Shown: positions 24,201 to 32,915, numbered from the stretch's first letter. The stretch is DNA of 64,000 bases from JAJDAH01 sp964487605 (GCA_964487605.1 CAZARU010000025.1:7390-71389), one strand, 5' to 3'. Notes: generated by a model from the sequence alone, not told the origin. Numbers and translations are program-made.

Positions 24201-24896
24201 TCAATCGAAGCGCGGCGGCGCGCTGGGATCGAACGTCGCGGCCGGCACCGGGTACGTCGCCAGGATCGCGATCAGGTAGTAGCCGTACTGGTGACGTATG
24301 GAGCGCCACTGCGGCGCGGGGAGCGCGCGCTGCACGCACTCCGCGGCGCGCTTCGCGAGCGGCCCGCGCCACTCACCGCTCCTGCCCGGATACACGCGCA
24401 CCTTCTGGAGGCGAAAGTCCACCGAGAGCACGTAGTTGAGCGACCCCTGCTTCCCGGTCTTGGGCGCGCAATCGGCGTTCTCTCGAATCGCCTTGGCGAG
24501 CGCCTCATCGAAGATGGGAAGGGCTTCACAGAGTTTGCCCTCGTGGCCGCGAGCGGCCGACGACGACGCACACTTGACGCGTTGCGGTCGGGCAAGCACG
24601 ACGCGCGGGGTCGGAGCCCCCGCATCCGACGCCGCCGCGGCCGGCACGGCGCCCGCATCGGGCAGGGGCAGCGAGAGCGGCACTCCCGCGGAGGCCGAGG
24701 GTGCCGTGATGGGCGCGGCGCCCGGCCGCCGCCACAGATAGAGCGGGACGGCGATGAGGACGAGGGCCGCCATCAGCGCCACCACGAGCTGCGCGCGAAT
24801 GGGGCGATCACCGCCGGCACCCCCGCCGATCCCCAGGCGCCGGACCGAGGGTTCGCTCATCGACGGCAAGGACGGGCGGTGCGGGCCTCGGTTCAT
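24201..24896 (-). CDS. Single-pass membrane protein with C-terminal AgmX/TonB-like domain
   Basis: 231 residues from an ATG at 24896; the ATG at 24860 is an alternative. A TM helix at about 45-67 (AQLVVALMAALVLIAVPLYLW) is followed by an Ala/Pro linker and a periplasmic domain with LNYVLSVDFRLQKVRVYPG and AAECVQRALPAPQW. The order 'strand - C-V-x-x-A-L - PxxW' resembles energy-transducer-like C-terminal domains in myxobacteria, but I cannot assign it. Convergent with the precorrin dehydrogenase-like gene, 15 nt apart. Confidence 0.65.
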   Translation of the reverse strand: MNRGPHRPSLPSMSEPSVRRLGIGGGAGGDRPIRAQLVVALMAALVLIAVPLYLWRRPGAAPITAPSASAGVPLSLPLPDAGAVPAAAASDAGAPTPRVVLARPQRVKCASSSAARGHEGKLCEALPIFDEALAKAIRENADCAPKTGKQGSLNYVLSVDFRLQKVRVYPGRSGEWRGPLAKRAAECVQRALPAPQWRSIRHQYGYYLIAILATYPVPAATFDPSAPPRFD

Positions 24897-24911
24897 GGCG
24901 ACTCGGCTCGT

Positions 24912-24917
24912 AGCGTA
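24912..24917 (-). promoter_or_regulatory. Putative -10 element (TACGCT, minus strand)
   Basis: TACGCT on the minus strand, 15 nt before the ATG at 24896. Expected transcription start is about 9 nt before that codon, which favours 24896 over 24860 as the start. Confidence 0.3.
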
Positions 24918-24984
24918 GCCAATCATCGCCCCCTTGGTCGAAGGTGCGGTCCCGCCACGCCAGGGGCCGGCCCGGGACCGCGAG

Positions 24985-26679
24985 TCAGCCGTCGAGCAGC
25001 GCTTGAACCGGCTGGCCGCGCTCGGCCTTGACGATCGTCGCCGCGAGATCGAGCGCCTCCGGCATGAGGCCCTGGACCTGGCTGACCACCTGCTCGACGA
25101 CGCTGCGCGCCTCGTCGAGGCTCGGTCCCGTCATGGCCACGGCGAACTTGAGCGGTCCAATCTTTCCCGCGCTCACGGGGACGATGCTCAGCATCAGCAT
25201 CTCCGTCAGCTCCACGACCCGCTGAGCGGCGCGACGCAACGCGAGCATTTCGAGGATCGTCGGCCGATCGCTCACGAGGCGATTGGGGCCGCGCACTTCG
25301 TAGCGCGCCACGGACAGCGGCACGGCGTCCCACTCGGCGAACGCGACGTCGTCCTCGAGAACCCGGACGAGCTCCGTTCGGTTCAACAGCCCCGTGAGTC
25401 CATCGCGACGCGACATGTACGCGCGGGCGCGCTCGTGCTGGGGAGAGCCGGACTGGAAGCTCACCAGCTTCACGCGGGCCTCGCCGAGCTGCACCTCCGC
25501 GCCGTGAAGCAAGGCGACCGTCTTCTTCCGCTCGTAGCTGTGGTCGGCGTAGGTGCCGTTGGTGGACCCTAGGTCCTCGATGCTCCACGAGCCCGACTGC
25601 CACTTGATGTTGGCGTGGTGCCCGGACACGGTCGCTTCCGGGATGTAGATGTCCTGTCCGCTGCGGCGACCGATGCCGAGGACCGGCTTGTCCAGGGAGT
25701 GGAGGTTGCCCGGCGCGTCGGTGGCGTTGGTCGCGAACGTCACCAGGAGCGAGTGCGCCCCGGGCATGAAGCTCTCGGCGGCCTGCCTCCCCAGAGGCGG
25801 GCCCGGGGAGAGGCGCTCGCGTGGGATCTGGATCTGGCTCGTCGTGAGCGCCGAGGGATTGTGGAAGCGAAGGTGGCGCGTCTGCGGTCGGATGTTCGCG
25901 TCGTCGGCGAGACAGCGAAAGACCTGCTTCACCTCGTCGACGCTCAGCCCCGCCGGCACGTCGAACATGATCTGCGAGCGCATGGGCTTCGCGCGCGGCC
26001 GATAGCCGGGTTCGGGGACGCGGCAGGTCCACATCTCCCAGAGCGTCAGGCCGAGCGCGTAGACGTCGTCCTCCTCGCTGGCTCCGCCCGAGCGCAGCCG
26101 CTCCGGCGCCATGTAGTTTGGCGTGCCCCCGTCGGGGGGCGCGCCGGGGCGTCGCTTGCTGGTTCGCGCGCGCTCCTGCGCGAAACCGAAGTCGAGGATC
26201 ATCGCCCGGTCGGCGGTGACCATGACGTTGCCCGGCTTCAGGTCGCCGTGCACGAGGCCCTGGGCGTGGATGGCCGCGAGGCCGGCCGCCGTTTCGCTGG
26301 CAATCTTGCGGAACTCGTCGGCGGTGTACCCCCCTTGGGCCTTCTTTCGCCGAATGTGCGTGTGCAGCGTCTGGCCGGCGATGTGCTCCATCACCAGGAC
26401 CGGCCCCCAGGGGCTGGGCGCGAGGTCGTGTACCCGGCACACGTTGGGGTGACCTATGGACCTCGCCAGCAAGACCTCCTGGCGCAGCGCCTCGTCGTCG
26501 CCGGGCATCCGGCTCTCGGCACGAACGAGCTTGAGGGCGACGGGCTGCTGGGTGCTCCGGTCGTAGGCGAGGAACACCTCGCCCATGCCGCCCTTGCCCA
26601 GGCTCTGCCGGATCTCGAACCGGTCGTTCACGACCGACCCGTGGCTCAACGGGGGCAAATTGTTGGGCGTCGAGCTCAT
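24985..26679 (-). CDS. Ser/Thr kinase - FHA - degenerate GGDEF fusion
   Basis: 564 residues from an ATG at 26679. The open frame continues upstream through the cobalamin riboswitch antisense and is discarded there. Kinase residues 20-290: Gly loop GKGGMGEV, Lys50, catalytic loop HGDLKPGN (Asp146; the usual HRD Arg is Gly), DFG 163-165, APE 191-193. FHA domain about 330-408: GIGR, the S-x-x-H site VSGHHA, STNGT. Residues 421-564 begin like a GGDEF domain (SRRDGLTGLLNRTEL) but no GGDEF motif follows, so diguanylate cyclase activity is unlikely. Probably a cytoplasmic kinase whose FHA binds phospho-Thr on itself or partners. Confidence 0.88.
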   Translation of the reverse strand: MSSTPNNLPPLSHGSVVNDRFEIRQSLGKGGMGEVFLAYDRSTQQPVALKLVRAESRMPGDDEALRQEVLLARSIGHPNVCRVHDLAPSPWGPVLVMEHIAGQTLHTHIRRKKAQGGYTADEFRKIASETAAGLAAIHAQGLVHGDLKPGNVMVTADRAMILDFGFAQERARTSKRRPGAPPDGGTPNYMAPERLRSGGASEEDDVYALGLTLWEMWTCRVPEPGYRPRAKPMRSQIMFDVPAGLSVDEVKQVFRCLADDANIRPQTRHLRFHNPSALTTSQIQIPRERLSPGPPLGRQAAESFMPGAHSLLVTFATNATDAPGNLHSLDKPVLGIGRRSGQDIYIPEATVSGHHANIKWQSGSWSIEDLGSTNGTYADHSYERKKTVALLHGAEVQLGEARVKLVSFQSGSPQHERARAYMSRRDGLTGLLNRTELVRVLEDDVAFAEWDAVPLSVARYEVRGPNRLVSDRPTILEMLALRRAAQRVVELTEMLMLSIVPVSAGKIGPLKFAVAMTGPSLDEARSVVEQVVSQVQGLMPEALDLAATIVKAERGQPVQALLDG

Positions 26680-26774
26680 GGCCAGTCCGCGGCGGCGGGC
26701 GGTAGCGTCCCCGATCCGGTCCGGAACTGCAATCGTTTGGGCAGGGCGACTCGGCGCGCCTTCCGTGTTACTGA

Positions 26775-26940
26775 GGCGGGTGCGGGACCCGTCCCGCAGC
26801 GACGACTGTTCCAGGGAAGCCGGTGAAACGCCGGCGCGGCCCCCGCCACTGTAACCGGGGACGAAGCGGACGCAGCCACTGGGCGAAGAGCCCGGGAAGG
26901 GTCCGCGTAGGTCGATCCGGAAGCCAGGAAACCTGTCCAG
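26775..26940 (+). ncRNA. Cobalamin (B12) riboswitch aptamer
   Basis: The conserved core is clear. GGGAAGCCGGTGAAACGCCGG runs from 26814, then GC and CCCCGCCACTGTAA (about 26840-26854), and the 3' B12-box GAAGCCAGGAAACCTG sits at 26920-26935. Spacing and order match the cobalamin class with the GCCACTG element. The 5' boundary is approximate. It is transcribed toward the lipoprotein gene at 27100 and should lower its expression when adenosyl- or methyl-cobalamin is plentiful. Adjacent hairpins at 26951-26968 and 26981-26997 may be the expression platform. Confidence 0.95.
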
Positions 26941-26950
26941 CCGCCGTTCG

Positions 26951-26997
26951 GCCCGGCACCAGCCGGGCGCAAGGTACGACCTCCGCGGGGTGCGGAG
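26951..26997 (+). promoter_or_regulatory. Two perfect hairpins after the riboswitch (candidate expression platform)
   Basis: GCCCGG-CACCAG-CCGGGC (26951-26968) and CTCCGC-GGGGT-GCGGAG (26981-26997) each form a 6-bp perfect stem. Neither is followed by a T-run, so control may be translational or Rho-dependent. One of these loops could be the kissing partner of the aptamer's L5. The ribosome site itself is further down at 27086-27092 (GAGGAAG). Confidence 0.5.
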
Positions 26998-27099
26998 CGA
27001 CGTGTACGGAGGCCTGCCGCTCCCCAGCGTCGCCCCTCGCATCTCGCGGCGGTCCCCGGCGGGACACCGCGGGTAGGCGGCGTCCGAGGAAGAGCACCG

Positions 27100-27786
27100 A
27101 TGAAGAACGCAATAGGCTGGATGATGGCATTGGCGATGACGGCGGCGGGCGCGAGCTGCGCTGACGACGACTCCGGGGGCAAGGGCGGCGGCGCGGGTAC
27201 GACTGCGTCCGGCGGGACCGCGGGCACCGCAGGAGCGGGCGGAAGCGGCGCGTCCGATGGCTCGGCAGCAGCCGGGGGATCGTCGGGAGCAGCAGGCACG
27301 GCGGGAGCCGCCGGCGCGGCGGGAAGCGGGGGCGAAGCCGGCACCGGCGCCAGCGCCGGGACCGCGGGCGCGGACGCGGGGCCCGAGACGGGCGTCTGCA
27401 TCGGAACCGACGCCGGTGTCTCCGGGGACTCGATCGAGATCGCCGGCACGTGGATGGACGAGTTCGCGACGACGATCACCATCGCAAACGACGCCTGGAC
27501 GTCGTCCTCGAGCTTCGGAACGTCGGTGTATCACCTCACCGAAGTGGACAACACCGGGGACTTCGCCATCGCGCAGAACGACTGCGCGAACGACTTCGGC
27601 GCCGGACTCTGGAGCCGCTTCGACTGGACCTACGTGGGTGGCGACCTCTACTTCTGTCAGACGGCCTTCGACGCGGCCAGCGCGATGGAAGCGCGCCAGA
27701 CGGCGCGAGCCGACGCCTCGGATCCCGCGACGGGCGGCTGCAGCACGTTTCCCTGGAGTCTCCTCATCTCGTCTTCGGGGTCCTGA
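27100..27786 (+). CDS. Riboswitch-controlled Gly/Ala-linker lipoprotein
   Basis: 228 residues from ATG, with a good ribosome site GAGGAAG 7 nt upstream. Signal KNAIGWMMALAMTAAGASC (lipobox GASC). Residues 25-100 are a Gly/Ala/Ser/Thr linker. The ~115-residue C-terminal domain is compact and aromatic (GTWMDEFATTITIANDAW, YHLTEVDNTGDFAIAQNDC, GLWSRFDWTYVGGDLYFCQ, GGCSTFPWSLL), with three Cys. It is the only plus-strand gene after the B12 riboswitch; the next gene converges and overlaps by 23 nt. A surface role in capturing cobalamin or a corrinoid-related metabolite is inferred from the riboswitch alone. The domain family is not identified. Confidence 0.85.
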   Translation: MKNAIGWMMALAMTAAGASCADDDSGGKGGGAGTTASGGTAGTAGAGGSGASDGSAAAGGSSGAAGTAGAAGAAGSGGEAGTGASAGTAGADAGPETGVCIGTDAGVSGDSIEIAGTWMDEFATTITIANDAWTSSSSFGTSVYHLTEVDNTGDFAIAQNDCANDFGAGLWSRFDWTYVGGDLYFCQTAFDAASAMEARQTARADASDPATGGCSTFPWSLLISSSGS

Positions 27787-29527
27787 CATCGACAGGTGAC
27801 GGCAACGCGGGGTCGGCGACTGGGCACCACGCCAGCGCGACCTCGCGGTGCCCGCCGGCAACGAACGCCAGGAGCTCCCGCAGCGCGACCGGAAGGCGCG
27901 CCGTGAGGCCGAGGTCGCCGACGGCGGACCCTGCAGACCGAGAGGGTGACGGCATCAGCGACATCAGCGGAGACTCGCCTCCTGCCGAGCCGACGACTCG
28001 AACCTCGAGGTCGCGCGGCGGCCCACCGAGCAGCTTCTTCAGTTCATCGAGCGCGACGTCGAAGCCCCCCAGGGCATCGACCAAGCCGTGCTTCGCGGCG
28101 TCGCGCCCGGCCCAGACACGACCGCCGGCGAGCGGTTCCACCTCTTCGACCGGACGGTGACGACCCTCCGCGACCGCAGACAGGAACGACCGGTAGACGT
28201 CGTCCATCTGCGCTTCGATCACGCTGCGCTCGGCGTCGGTCAGCCGCCGCGGCGTGGTCGACAGGTCCGCGCGCTCGCCGCGCTTGACTCCTTCGAGCGC
28301 GATCCCGAAGCGCCGAAGCACGGGCTCGAGGATTGGCCGCACCGCCACGACTCCGATCGAGCCCGTGATCGTCGTGGGCTGCGCCACGATTCTCGCCGCG
28401 CCGACCGCCACCATGTAGCCGCCGCTCGCGGCGACGTCGCCCAGGTACGCCACCACGGGTTTCTCCTGCGCGAGGCGACGCACGGCGTGGAGCATGCGGC
28501 CGGACGCCAGCGCGCTGCCGCCTCGAGAGTCCACGCTCACGATGACGCCGCGCACAAGGGGATCCTCGCGAGCCTGGTCGAGCGCCTCGACGACGGAGCG
28601 CTCGTCGGCGGACTGGATCAGCGGCGTCGGCGACCGCGAGACGATGGCCCCGCTCACTTCCACCACGCCGACGTGCGGGCGGCGCCACGGCACTCCGAAC
28701 GTGAGCCGACGACGACGAAGGTACGCCTGCGCCGCGAACAACGTCGCTCCCTCCTTCGTCTTCGGCTCGAGCTTCTTCGGAACCTGATCGGGGTACGCCA
28801 CGCCGTCGACGATCCCGTGGTTCGTCGCCACCTGTGCCGACCAGGGTCCGCCGTCGATCCAGCCGACTGCGGTGGCGCGGTCCACGCGGCGCCCGGCCGC
28901 GAGCGCGCCGACGAGCTCGTCGAAGGCGGTGTCGAGGAGCACGCCGAGTTGCTCGCGCTGCGCCTCGCTCATGGACGAGCGGACGAGCGGCTCGGCAGCG
29001 GTCTTGTAGTCTCCGCGCGCGTACACGTCGGCTTCCACGCCGACCTTCGACAGCGCCTCGCCGAAGTACGGAGTGAGGACGGCGAAGCCGAGTGGGCCCA
29101 CGTGCGTCTCGGGGCCCAGGAGGAGCACGTCGGCGGCGCAGCCGACGTAGAGCTCTCGAGAGTCGGCGCCGTCGGGCAGGTACACCGCGACCCTCTTGCC
29201 GCCGCGCCGGGCCGCCGCGAGGGCGTCCGAAAGCGAGCGCGCCGTCGCCATGCCCCCGCCCACACCCTCGATGGTCACGAGGAATCCGGTGACCCGTGGG
29301 TCCTCCACGGCGAGCGCCACGAGGCGACGGAACGCGTGAAGGGAGAACGAGCGCGTCCGCCGATCCCAGAACGGCCGCTTGCGGTGAACCTCGGCGATGG
29401 CGCCCTGCACGCGCACGGTCAACCAGGCTCCTCGGGGCGCCGCGGCTCGGCGTCGGTGGAGGAGCCACGGCAGAAGTACGAGCTTGAGGACGTTGACGAA
29501 CAACACCCACGGAAGTCGGAACAGCAT
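27764..29527 (-). CDS. sppA: Signal peptide peptidase SppA (S49 family, long form)
   Basis: 587 residues from ATG, with an N-terminal TM (VLFVNVLKLVLLPWLL). Two tandem S49 halves as in the long bacterial SppA: the first carries the general-base Lys175 in RGDYKTAAEP, the second the nucleophile Ser368 in GDVAASGGYM, followed by TTITGSIGVV. It degrades leftover signal peptides in the cytoplasmic membrane as a tetramer. The 3' end overlaps the riboswitch-controlled gene by 23 nt in convergent orientation, so antisense interference is possible. Confidence 0.93.
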   Translation of the reverse strand: MLFRLPWVLFVNVLKLVLLPWLLHRRRAAAPRGAWLTVRVQGAIAEVHRKRPFWDRRTRSFSLHAFRRLVALAVEDPRVTGFLVTIEGVGGGMATARSLSDALAAARRGGKRVAVYLPDGADSRELYVGCAADVLLLGPETHVGPLGFAVLTPYFGEALSKVGVEADVYARGDYKTAAEPLVRSSMSEAQREQLGVLLDTAFDELVGALAAGRRVDRATAVGWIDGGPWSAQVATNHGIVDGVAYPDQVPKKLEPKTKEGATLFAAQAYLRRRRLTFGVPWRRPHVGVVEVSGAIVSRSPTPLIQSADERSVVEALDQAREDPLVRGVIVSVDSRGGSALASGRMLHAVRRLAQEKPVVAYLGDVAASGGYMVAVGAARIVAQPTTITGSIGVVAVRPILEPVLRRFGIALEGVKRGERADLSTTPRRLTDAERSVIEAQMDDVYRSFLSAVAEGRHRPVEEVEPLAGGRVWAGRDAAKHGLVDALGGFDVALDELKKLLGGPPRDLEVRVVGSAGGESPLMSLMPSPSRSAGSAVGDLGLTARLPVALRELLAFVAGGHREVALAWCPVADPALPSPVDVRTPKTR

Positions 29528-29602
29528 GGCGTCACGCAGCGCGCGGCGAGGGCGGCGGCGTGCTAGGCACCACGGGCCAGAGCCGGGTGCAAGGTCGGGA
29601 GT

Positions 29603-31042
29603 TCACGCGTCGACGAACGGCGACGCTTGCGTATCGAACCCGGGGGCGAAGCGCTCCGGCCCATCCGCGCCCCACTGCAGGAGCTCGCCGAGGGCCCCCC
29701 CCTCGCCGTGACAGATCACGAAGTGCGTTCGCGTCGCCGGGAGGCGGGTCGCGTCGTTAGAGTCGGGTTCTTCTTCCGCCCAGGCACCCAGGTTCACGTA
29801 GGTGACGCCCGTAGCCGAGACCGGCGTGACTTCGGGCAAGTGAGTGTGCCCCATGACGATGAAGGCCGCCGGGAACAGCCCCGCGAGCTGCTGCGCGGTG
29901 CCACGGAGCTCGGCGCTCGCGTCCACCGACCGCCGTACACGTCCCCACGTCACGGCGACCACCACGGCCACGAGGCCAACGAGTCCCACCGAGAGGAGCT
30001 TCTCCGCCAGATCGCCGCCGTAGACCACCGCGGCGGCGAGCAGCCCCGCCGCCGCCGCTGCCACGACGATGCGGTCGAGCATCACGCTCGCCAGCAGGAG
30101 CGTCACGCTGCGGGTCACCGGCGGACGAGACAAGGAGGCGAGCGCACGTAGCCGTTCGATGCCGATGGCCTTGGCCTCCCCGAGGAGCCGCATCTTGCGG
30201 TCGTGCTCCTTCCGGACCCAGTCGGCCGCCAACCCGACGTGCTCCCGGTGGATCGCCACGAGCACGGCGACGGCTCGGACGAACCGGAGGGCCAGCGCCG
30301 CCATTCCCGACGCGCCCAGGCGCAGCCCGAAGCGAACGTAGTCGAGGATCCCGGCAACGTCGTGTCCGGTCTGCGACAGTCCCCGGGTGGGGCGGACGAC
30401 GTACCGCAGCAACACGTCCGAGAGCGAGCGCGACGTACGCGTGCCGTCGGCCGGGGACACCGGGTGCATCACGTGATCGTAGGAGCAGTACGCGTCGTAC
30501 TGGTGGCCGTGCTCGACGTACACGACGCCCTCTTCCCAGTAGAACCAGTCCGCGAGCTCGATGGAGTCACGCTCGGTGGCGCCGAAGGCCGCCAGCGTGC
30601 GGACGAGCTCCGCCTGCACCTCGGGCCAGTGCAGGTCGACGTCGTGGTTGCCCCGCAACAGCACGAGCGTGTTACCCGCGGCGACGAAGCGGGCCAGACT
30701 CTCGAAGACGGCCCGGTGGTGCTCGACGACGAGACGGAGCTTCAGCACGGTGTGATCGCCGGCGCCACCGAGTCCGTGATCGCGCTCCTCGTCCTTGAGC
30801 GCGCGCAGTGCCTCCGGCGCTGTGACGCTCATTCCCACGAAATCGACGAAGTCTCCCGCGACGACGAGGCGCCAGGGACGACCATCCCGCCGGTGGTCCC
30901 GGTACCAGTCGAAAAACGCGACGAGCTCCTGATCGCGACGTTCGCTGCCCCGCGTTCGCGCGGGAGCCTCGGGGCGCACGTGATGCACCAGGTCGCTCCC
31001 GAGGTGAACGTCGGAGAGTACGAGGAGGTTGTGCGCGGTCAC
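29603..31042 (-). CDS. Membrane-associated calcineurin-like metallophosphoesterase
   Basis: 479 residues from a GTG at 31042, chosen because it precedes the first strand directly (THNLLVLSDVHLG-type start). The metal-binding set is complete: SDVHLG, GDFVDF, LLRGNHD, VEHGHQYD and MGHTHLPE. Between motifs 4 and 5 lies an insertion with two or three hydrophobic helices (IVVAAAAAGLLAAAVVYGG, LLSVGLVGLVAVVVAVTW), anchoring it to the membrane with the active site likely cytoplasmic. Family substrates include UDP-diacylglucosamine and cyclic nucleotides; none can be chosen here. Confidence 0.85.
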   Translation of the reverse strand: MTAHNLLVLSDVHLGSDLVHHVRPEAPARTRGSERRDQELVAFFDWYRDHRRDGRPWRLVVAGDFVDFVGMSVTAPEALRALKDEERDHGLGGAGDHTVLKLRLVVEHHRAVFESLARFVAAGNTLVLLRGNHDVDLHWPEVQAELVRTLAAFGATERDSIELADWFYWEEGVVYVEHGHQYDAYCSYDHVMHPVSPADGTRTSRSLSDVLLRYVVRPTRGLSQTGHDVAGILDYVRFGLRLGASGMAALALRFVRAVAVLVAIHREHVGLAADWVRKEHDRKMRLLGEAKAIGIERLRALASLSRPPVTRSVTLLLASVMLDRIVVAAAAAGLLAAAVVYGGDLAEKLLSVGLVGLVAVVVAVTWGRVRRSVDASAELRGTAQQLAGLFPAAFIVMGHTHLPEVTPVSATGVTYVNLGAWAEEEPDSNDATRLPATRTHFVICHGEGGALGELLQWGADGPERFAPGFDTQASPFVDA

Positions 31043-31161
31043 GGTGAAGGAGCTGCTCCAAGCCAGTATGGACCGCGCACGCCTCTCGGGCACGCCCGAT
31101 CGACCGGTCCCCGGGCAGCTTCGGCGGCGCGGCGCGAACCCGGCGCAACGGCCGACGCGCT

Positions 31162-32217
31162 TCACTCGCTGGAGACGGTCAGGAGCGGCTCGCGGCCGAT
31201 GGAGACGACGTCGATCCCGGGCTCCACCGCGTGGTCGTCGCCGGGGTTGAGCACGGTTTCGCCGTCCGAGCGGATGCCGATCGCCAGATGCCCGCGCTTG
31301 CGGCAGGACTTCGCCAGGACGGAGAACTTCTCGGCCTTCTTGCCGGTGTGCCGGGAGATGAAGACCTGCTCGCCGATGACCGCGCTCGCCAGCTGCGCGA
31401 AGACGCCCTGCACGCCGGGGTGGAGGAGCTCGCTCGACAGGAGAGGCGCACCGAACGTCGCCGTGCACACGATGCTGTCGCATCCGGCCTTCTTCAGGAG
31501 CTCCTCCGCCTCGGGTTCGACGCACTCCACGACGGACCTCACCGCTTCGTTGCGTGCTTCGACCGCCAGGGTGATCGCGACGTTCAGGTCGTCGGAGTGA
31601 GGATCGCCAGGGCGGCGGCAGAGCACCACGGCGAAGTTGGCACGGTCGATGGACGCGCGGTCGAGGGTGTCGTCGCGAACCGGACTGCCACGGACGAAGT
31701 GGACGCCGCGCGCCATGAGCTCGGGGGGCAGCTCTTCGAGGCGCTCGTCCACGAGGACTATCTCGGTCCCTGGGGGAAACGAGCGGTGGTTCTTCAGTTC
31801 ATCGAGCAGCCGCATGACCTTCCCCAGGGACGGGAAGTTGAACACGACGAGATGCTTGGACAGCTCGAACTTTGACATTCCGCGAAGCTCCTTGGTCTTT
31901 GCTTCGATGAGCGTGGAAGCGGCGAGAGACAACACGTAGCCCAGCAGTCCGATGCCGAAGAACATGAGCGGCACGGCCACGAGGAAACGTCCACCCGGCG
32001 TCTTGGGGAAGAGGTCGCCGTATCCCACCGTGGTGACGGTGACGAGCGCGTACCAGACGCCGTCGGGCCACGTCAGGCTCGGGTTTTCGCTGATCTCGAA
32101 GTAGAGAAACCCCGTCGAGCCGTAGAGCAGGACGGCCACGAGCAGCAGCGCGACCCGGAATGGCACCGGCGGATTGCGCACGAATCGGCGCGAAAGGATG
32201 CGGAGGAAGTGGGGCAT
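31162..32217 (-). CDS. Two-TM potassium channel with RCK (TrkA-N) domain
   Basis: 351 residues from ATG. TM1 at about 20-42, pore helix and selectivity filter TVGYGD at 63-68, TM2 at about 79-103 (FLVAVPLMFFGIGLLGYVLSLAAS). A cytoplasmic RCK-type Rossmann unit follows (HLVVFNFPSLGKVMRLLDEL, then IVLVDERLEELP), with a C-terminal RCK subdomain. The first-strand glycine motif is NFPSLGK, not GxGxxG, so ligand preference may differ from NAD. It starts directly next to the stop of the SNase-like gene and probably shares its transcript. Confidence 0.88.
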   Translation of the reverse strand: MPHFLRILSRRFVRNPPVPFRVALLLVAVLLYGSTGFLYFEISENPSLTWPDGVWYALVTVTTVGYGDLFPKTPGGRFLVAVPLMFFGIGLLGYVLSLAASTLIEAKTKELRGMSKFELSKHLVVFNFPSLGKVMRLLDELKNHRSFPPGTEIVLVDERLEELPPELMARGVHFVRGSPVRDDTLDRASIDRANFAVVLCRRPGDPHSDDLNVAITLAVEARNEAVRSVVECVEPEAEELLKKAGCDSIVCTATFGAPLLSSELLHPGVQGVFAQLASAVIGEQVFISRHTGKKAEKFSVLAKSCRKRGHLAIGIRSDGETVLNPGDDHAVEPGIDVVSIGREPLLTVSSE

Positions 32218-32796
32218 CTACTCCGAGGCTCTCCGCGCCCACCCCCGCGCCAGGCGATCCGCCCGCTCGGCGACCTTGGCGTCCTCCCACAACCCCTTGC
32301 GCGCCGCGCGTGCGGCCGCTTGCTCTTCCAGGTAGAGCGACATCGCAGGAAACGGGTAGACCGTGTACACGAGAAGGAGCCCCTCGCTCACGAGCGCCTG
32401 AGCGACGTTGATGTCGTCGACGAACACTTCGCACAGGGCTCGCCCGTGCTTGTCCGCGGGCGGCGTCCCGACGAGGACCCGAACCGGCTTGCCCGCAACC
32501 AGTCGGGAGAGCCCGTCCTGAGCGAGCTTTCCCCAGATGGCCGTGGGGTCCTTCGCTTCGCGAGAGAACGCCTTCACGCCGATGAGCCGCACGCTGACGT
32601 GATCGCCGTTCTCGCGCGTGACCACGAGCGCATCACCGTCGATGACCTGGCCCGCCGTGACGAGCTCGCCGGACTCGAGCTGTTGCGCCGTGCCCTGGAC
32701 GGCGCGACGACGACTCTCGGCGTTGAGCCCGAAGAAGACGGACGCCCCGAGCAGCAGCGCGATGAGCCCCCAGAAGAACCTCGTTCCTCTCTCCAC
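32218..32796 (-). CDS. Membrane-anchored SNase-like (TNase) domain protein, divergent
   Basis: 192 residues, GTG start. An N-terminal TM (FFWGLIALLLGASVFFGL) is followed by a thermonuclease-like OB fold: QVIDGDALVV, VSVRLIGVKAFSRE, DKHGRALCEVFVDDINVAQALVSEGL. The usual RLIGIDxPE motif reads RLIGVKAFSRE, so one catalytic acid may be misplaced; the GR and E of the later motif are kept. The domain would face the periplasm. It may be a nuclease or, if inactive, a nucleic-acid or protein-binding module. Confidence 0.8.
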   Translation of the reverse strand: MERGTRFFWGLIALLLGASVFFGLNAESRRRAVQGTAQQLESGELVTAGQVIDGDALVVTRENGDHVSVRLIGVKAFSREAKDPTAIWGKLAQDGLSRLVAGKPVRVLVGTPPADKHGRALCEVFVDDINVAQALVSEGLLLVYTVYPFPAMSLYLEEQAAARAARKGLWEDAKVAERADRLARGWARRASE

Positions 32797-32805
32797 GGGG
32801 GCGGG

Positions 32806-32811
32806 ACGCTA
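32806..32811 (-). promoter_or_regulatory. Putative -10 element (TAGCGT, minus strand)
   Basis: TAGCGT on the minus strand, 9 nt before the GTG at 32796. It would start a near-leaderless transcript for the SNase-channel pair. Confidence 0.3.
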
Positions 32812-32915
32812 ACACGGCACACCGGGCACGGAACCGGGCACCGAGTGGGACGCGGCGTCGCGGGTCGGGGCACGATGCCGCGGCGCGCCGTTGCGAAAAG
32901 TAGCTCGCCGAGGCA

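Noticed and set aside
26680..27861. Upstream extension of the kinase-FHA frame
   Set aside because: It would run antisense through the cobalamin riboswitch and the lipoprotein gene; the kinase domain begins right after the ATG at 26679.
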